The position numbers and the translations under genes were made by a program. DNA of 8,580 nucleotides, from contig JBGAIL010000195.1 in assembly GCA_044225565.1 (NCBI GenBank), forward strand, positions 1 to 8,580, written 5' to 3'. The stretch comes from CAVXAE01 sp044225565. GTDB lineage: Bacteria > Pseudomonadota > Gammaproteobacteria > Steroidobacterales > Steroidobacteraceae. Each line of letters starts with the position of its first letter. Positions within the stretch are counted from its first letter, which is position 1. Below the pieces are notes generated by a model, which saw only the letters and a program-made list of their open reading frames with translations, did not search any database and had not been told where the DNA came from. Of this stretch, positions 5,330-8,580 are shown piece after piece.

Positions 5330-7849
5330 ATGCAGGACTACGAAAAGCTCGGCGTCTTCTACCTCGGCCGCGAATGCGATGCGGCCGGCAAGCTCACCGA
5401 CGACGGCCTGATCCTCTACGATTCGAAGGACCTCACCACTCACGCGGTCTGCGTGGGCATGACGGGCAGCGGCAAGACCGGCCTGTGCCTGGCCCTGCTC
5501 GAGGAAGCGGCGATCGACGGCATTCCGGCGCTGTGCATCGACCCCAAGGGAGACCTCGGCAACCTCGCGCTCACCTTCCCCAATCTCGGCGCCACGGATT
5601 TCCAGCCGTGGGTGGACGCGTCCGAAGCGCAGCGGCGAGGGATTTCCGTGGAGCAGCTGGCGCAGCAGACGGCCGAGCAGTGGAAGAAGGGCCTCGCGGA
5701 ATGGGGGGAGGCACCGGAGCGCATCCGGAAATTCAAGGACGCGGCGGACGTCGCCATCTTCACGCCGGGCTCGGAATCCGGCCTGTCCATCTCGGTGCTG
5801 CGCTCCTTCGCCGCTCCGCCGCCGCAGCAGCTGGAAGATGCGTCGGGACTGCGCGACCGCATCGGGACATTGGTATCCAGCCTGCTGGGCCTGCTCGGGC
5901 GGGACGCGGACCCGCTCAAGAGCCGCGAGCACATCCTGCTCGCGAGCATCGTGGAGCAGGCGTGGCGCCAGGGCACCAGCCTCGACATGGCCGCGCTCAT
6001 CGGTACCGTGCAGAAGCCGCCGCTGCAGAAAGTGGGCGCGCTCGATCTCGAGACGTTCTATCCGGCGAAGGAGCGGGCCGAGCTCGCCATGGCGATCAAC
6101 AACCTGCTCGCCTCGCCGGGCTTCGCGGCGTGGCTGAGCGGCGAGCCGCTGGACATGCAGCGGCTGCTGTTCACGCCGGAAGGCAAGCCGCGGATCGCCA
6201 TCCTTTCCATCGCGCATCTGTCGGACAGCGAGCGCATGTTCATCGTGACGCTCGCTCTCAACGAGATGATCGCGTGGATGCGCACGCAGTCGGGCACTTC
6301 GAGCCTGCGCGCGCTGCTCTACATGGACGAGATCTTCGGCTACTTCCCGCCTACCGCGAATCCGCCGTCCAAGGCGCCGATGCTCACGCTGCTCAAGCAG
6401 GCGCGCGCCTACGGGCTCGGCTGCGTGCTCGCTACGCAGAACCCGGTGGATCTCGACTACAAAGGGCTTTCAAACGCGGGAACGTGGCTCATCGGCAGGT
6501 TGCAGACCGAGCGTGACAAGCTGCGTGTGCTCGAAGGGCTCGAGAGCGCGCTCGCAGGCGCAAGCGATTACGACCGCGGCACGCTCGACAAGATGCTCTC
6601 CGGCATCACGCAACGCATGTTCCTCATGCGCAACGTGCATGAAGACGCGCCTGTGCTGTTCAAGAGCCGGTGGGCGCTGTCTTATCTGCGCGGGCCGCTG
6701 ACGGGAGTGGAGATTTCGCGGCTGATGGCGGATCGGAAGCGTGTGGCCCGCGACGCGAGCTCCGGTGCGACCATGGCGGAACCCGCCGGCCGGACGGGCA
6801 CAGCCGGACAATCGGCACCGACGGCCGGCTCAACGAGCGGTACCGGAGCTGGCGGTACGTCCTCTGCCTCAGCGTCGAGCGCGGGCAGCCGCCCCATGCT
6901 TCCAGCGGGAATCACCGAGTACTTCGCACCGGCGACTCCCGGCCAGGGTGCGATCAGCTATCGCCCCATGGTGCTGGGCCTGAGCAAGCTGCATTTCGTG
7001 GACTCATCGCTCGCCCTCGACCAGTGGCGAACACTCGCCTGGCTCGCTCCGTTGTCGGACGATGGGATGCAGCCGCTGTGGAGCGAGGCGCAATCCGGTC
7101 CCGATCTCAAGCAGCAGCTTTCCGGAATGCCCGTCGAAGGCGCGGCCTTCGGCGACCTGCCAGCGGCCGCGATGCGCGCGCAATCCTACGCAGCCTGGGG
7201 CAAGGCGCTCTCCGCTCGACTCTACGAGACGGCTCGTGCGGCCGTGCTGGTCTGCGATGCCCTGAAAGCCAGCTCGACGCCCGATCAGGCCGAAGGGGAA
7301 TTCCGTGCGCAGCTCGCGCAGCGCGCACGCGAGCAGCGCGACGTTGCCGTCGAAGCGCTTCGCAAGAAATACGCGCCGAAGATCGCCTCCCTGCAGGATC
7401 GTGAGCGGCGTGCCCAGGATCGCGTGGAGCGCGAGAAGTCGCAGCTCTCGCAGCAGAAGCTGCAAACCGCATTCTCCGTCGGTGCCTCGGTGCTGGGCGC
7501 CATCTTCGGGCGCAAGGCGATGTCCGCCACGAACGTGAACCGTGCCGCGAGCGCTGCACGGCAGGCGAGTCGCATCGGGCGGGAAAGCGGAGACGTGGAT
7601 CGCGCGGGAGAAAGCCTCGAAGCGGTGCGCCAGCAGCAGGCCGAGCTGCAACGGCAGTTCGATGCGGACAGCGCCGCCCTGGAGCGAACCACGGACGCGG
7701 CCGCTGCGCCCTTGCGCGCCGTGCAGGTGAGCCCGCGGAAATCCGACATCGCGGTCGGAGAGATCGCACTGGTGTGGATGCCCTGGCGAGAGGGAGCGGA
7801 TGGCTTCCCGGCACCGGCCTTTGCGACTACGCTGGGCGCCAAAGCCTGA
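5330..7849 (+). CDS. HerA/FtsK-type P-loop ATPase (helicase HerA-like, DUF853 family)
   Basis: The protein is an 839-residue member of a widespread but poorly characterised bacterial family of HerA-like ATPases; the substrate is unknown. Walker A is GMTGSGKT (43-50), followed by IDPKGDLGNL (70-79). Walker B is LLYMDEIFGYFPP (329-341, D333/E334). The segment CVLATQNPVDLDYKGLSNAG (365-384) looks like the sensor region, and R390 in IGRLQTERDK is a candidate arginine finger. A low-complexity Gly/Ser/Thr/Ala linker (about 478-520) joins the ATPase core to a C-terminal half with charged, probably coiled-coil helices (about 655-715 and 745-790) around a small hydrophobic Gly-rich patch (713-727). 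The ATG at 5330 is chosen over a GTG 39 bases upstream: it has GGAG seven bases before it, and MQDYEKLGVFYLGRE is the typical family start. No NurA nuclease partner is adjacent. It is predicted cytoplasmic. Confidence 0.9.
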   Translation: MQDYEKLGVFYLGRECDAAGKLTDDGLILYDSKDLTTHAVCVGMTGSGKTGLCLALLEEAAIDGIPALCIDPKGDLGNLALTFPNLGATDFQPWVDASEAQRRGISVEQLAQQTAEQWKKGLAEWGEAPERIRKFKDAADVAIFTPGSESGLSISVLRSFAAPPPQQLEDASGLRDRIGTLVSSLLGLLGRDADPLKSREHILLASIVEQAWRQGTSLDMAALIGTVQKPPLQKVGALDLETFYPAKERAELAMAINNLLASPGFAAWLSGEPLDMQRLLFTPEGKPRIAILSIAHLSDSERMFIVTLALNEMIAWMRTQSGTSSLRALLYMDEIFGYFPPTANPPSKAPMLTLLKQARAYGLGCVLATQNPVDLDYKGLSNAGTWLIGRLQTERDKLRVLEGLESALAGASDYDRGTLDKMLSGITQRMFLMRNVHEDAPVLFKSRWALSYLRGPLTGVEISRLMADRKRVARDASSGATMAEPAGRTGTAGQSAPTAGSTSGTGAGGTSSASASSAGSRPMLPAGITEYFAPATPGQGAISYRPMVLGLSKLHFVDSSLALDQWRTLAWLAPLSDDGMQPLWSEAQSGPDLKQQLSGMPVEGAAFGDLPAAAMRAQSYAAWGKALSARLYETARAAVLVCDALKASSTPDQAEGEFRAQLAQRAREQRDVAVEALRKKYAPKIASLQDRERRAQDRVEREKSQLSQQKLQTAFSVGASVLGAIFGRKAMSATNVNRAASAARQASRIGRESGDVDRAGESLEAVRQQQAELQRQFDADSAALERTTDAAAAPLRAVQVSPRKSDIAVGEIALVWMPWREGADGFPAPAFATTLGAKA

Positions 7850-7859
7850 ATGCCGGCAC

Positions 7860-7875
7860 GGCGGCGCAGGCCGCC
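7860..7875 (+). other. GC-rich inverted repeat between the ATPase gene and yajQ
   Basis: GGCGGC (7860-7865) and GCCGCC (7870-7875) can form a 6-bp stem with a GCAG loop. An outer ATGCC (7850-7854) and GGCAT (7877-7881) could extend it after an asymmetric internal loop. It begins right after the ATPase stop codon. No T-run follows, so it is not a standard intrinsic terminator. It may slow transcription or protect the upstream mRNA end, or be chance in GC-rich DNA. Confidence 0.35.
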
Positions 7876-7918
7876 AGGCATTCGGGCACTCCCCGCCCCC
7901 ACTTCATCGAGAATCGAC

Positions 7919-8401
7919 ATGCCTTCTTTCGACGTCGTCTCCGAGCTCAATGCCCACGAAGTCACCAATGCCGTCGACCAGGCGAACCGCGAGCTCGGCC
8001 AGCGCTTCGACTTCAAGGACACCGGCGCGCGCTTCGAGCTGAAGGAGCTCCTGGTGACGCTGCACGCCCAGGTGGAATTCCAGCTGAAGCAGATGCTGGA
8101 GATCCTGAAGCTGCGGCTCTCCAAGCGCGGCATCGACCTCGCCTGCCTCGAAGTGAAGGACCCCAGGAGCAACCTCGCCGCCGCCACGCAGGAAGTGGTG
8201 CTGCGGCAGGGCATCGATGCGGACACCGGCCGGCACATCGTGCGCGTGCTCAAGGATTCCGGACTCAAGGTGCAGGGCAGCTTGCAGGGCGACAAGGTAC
8301 GGGTGCAGGGCAAGCAGCGCGATGACCTGCAGTCGGCCATCCAGTTCCTGCGCGGCGCGAAGATCGAGATGCCGCTGCAGTTCAACAATTTCCGCGACTG
8401 A
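7919..8401 (+). CDS. yajQ: YajQ-family nucleotide-binding protein
   Basis: The 160-residue product has the normal YajQ length and both family signatures: the N-terminal MPSFDVVSELNAHEVTNAVD and the C-terminal ending LQFNNFRD. In between are QRFDFKDTGARFELK, LKQMLEILKLRLSKRGID, LRQGID and KVQGSLQGDKVRVQGKQRDDLQ. YajQ proteins have two RNA-recognition-like folds, bind nucleotides or nucleic acid, and the Xanthomonas member is reported to bind cyclic di-GMP and affect virulence gene expression; whether this one does is unknown. The ATG at 7919 is preferred to the ATG at 7850, because family members begin MPSFD and the extra 23 residues are Arg/Pro-rich translated spacer. The ribosome-binding site is weak (GAGAA about seven bases upstream). 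It lies 69 bases after the ATPase gene on the same strand, so co-transcription is possible. Confidence 0.95.
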   Translation: MPSFDVVSELNAHEVTNAVDQANRELGQRFDFKDTGARFELKELLVTLHAQVEFQLKQMLEILKLRLSKRGIDLACLEVKDPRSNLAAATQEVVLRQGIDADTGRHIVRVLKDSGLKVQGSLQGDKVRVQGKQRDDLQSAIQFLRGAKIEMPLQFNNFRD

Positions 8402-8413
8402 GCCGCAGGATAG

Positions 8414-8455
8414 GCGGGTCCGCACGCTGACTTCGAATGCCGCGTGCAGACCCGC
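8414..8455. terminator. Strong hairpin between convergent genes, probable bidirectional terminator
   Basis: GCGGGTC-GCACGC (8414-8420, 8422-8427) pairs with GCGTGC-GACCCGC (8442-8447, 8449-8455). This gives 13 base pairs with one C/A mismatch and a 14-base loop. It starts 13 bases after the yajQ stop and ends 4 bases before the stop of the facing receptor gene. Neither side has a clear T-run, so it is not a canonical Rho-independent terminator. Its exact placement between two converging stops argues for a role in ending or protecting both mRNAs. Confidence 0.6.
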
Positions 8456-8458
8456 TGA

Positions 8459-8580
8459 TCAGAAAGCGTAGCGCAGGCTCATACCCAGGGTTCGGGGCCG
8501 CAGCCGGTACGCCTCGTCGAAAGCGCTGTCGCCGGTGACGGTGACGTAGCCATCCTCGCCGGTGAGGTTACGCACGTACA
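8459..8580 (-). CDS. TonB-dependent receptor, C-terminal end (runs off right edge)
   Basis: The last 39 codons of a minus-strand gene end in a TGA at 8461-8459. The tail reads YVRNLTGEDGYVTVTGDS and then AYRLRPRTLGMSLRYAF. An alternating hydrophobic final strand ending in Phe is the outer-membrane beta-barrel signal recognised by the Bam complex. The phrase YRLRPRTLGMSLRYAF is typical of the end of TonB-dependent receptors of proteobacteria. Such receptors import siderophores, vitamins or glycans across the outer membrane using TonB energy; the substrate cannot be told from this piece. The plug domain and TonB box lie outside the window. Confidence 0.8.
   Translation of the reverse strand, partial: YVRNLTGEDGYVTVTGDSAFDEAYRLRPRTLGMSLRYAF

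Noticed and set aside
4825..6516. A 563-codon plus-strand frame spanning the lipoprotein end and the ATPase start
   Set aside because: It crosses two well-supported genes in another frame, is Arg-rich, and contains no motif. The Walker A and B residues are in the other frame.
7850..7918. Extended yajQ start at the ATG directly after the ATPase stop
   Set aside because: The 23 extra residues are Arg/Pro-rich, come from spacer that contains an inverted repeat, and precede the conserved MPSFD start of the family.
7285..8388. A 367-codon minus-strand frame opposite the ATPase C-terminus and yajQ
   Set aside because: It is Ser/Arg-rich, runs through an intergenic gap and is antisense to the clearly conserved YajQ protein.

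Overview
This is a GC-rich, densely coding bacterial window. Gene families, the TonB-dependent receptor tail and the style of the trp operon suggest a gammaproteobacterium of the Steroidobacteraceae/Xanthomonadales type. That placement is inferred from protein character, not from a marker gene. No tRNA, rRNA, CRISPR array, insertion sequence or integration scar is visible.

The left part (1-3385, minus strand) is a tryptophan biosynthesis operon read right to left: promoter, trpL leader peptide and attenuator, trpE, trpG, trpD, and the first 75 codons of trpC, which runs off the left edge. The three junctions overlap by 4, 17 and 4 bases, so translation is probably coupled. Between trpE and its promoter I find a complete ribosome-mediated attenuator. 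It has a 15-residue leader peptide with three consecutive Trp codons, a pause hairpin whose loop is the leader stop codon, an antiterminator pairing (8 of 9 bases), and a 13-bp terminator hairpin followed by six T. A sigma70-like promoter lies so close to the leader ATG that the leader mRNA is probably leaderless or nearly so. This is the best-supported and most interesting element in the window. The gap between trpE and the divergent lipoprotein gene (3199-3424, about 225 bases) is almost entirely this regulatory region.

The middle part (3425-5266, plus strand) is a divergently transcribed gene of unknown function. It encodes a 613-residue secreted lipoprotein with two repeated beta-sandwich-like domains and a probable beta-propeller.

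The right part (plus strand) has a HerA/FtsK-type P-loop ATPase of 839 residues (5330-7849), then a YajQ-family nucleotide-binding protein (7919-8401). Facing them from the right edge on the minus strand is the last 39 residues of a TonB-dependent outer-membrane receptor. A strong 13-bp hairpin (8414-8455) separates the two converging transcripts.

There is no gene-free stretch longer than 300 bases. Apart from the attenuator architecture and the uncharacterised lipoprotein, I see nothing that looks like an undescribed multi-gene system.
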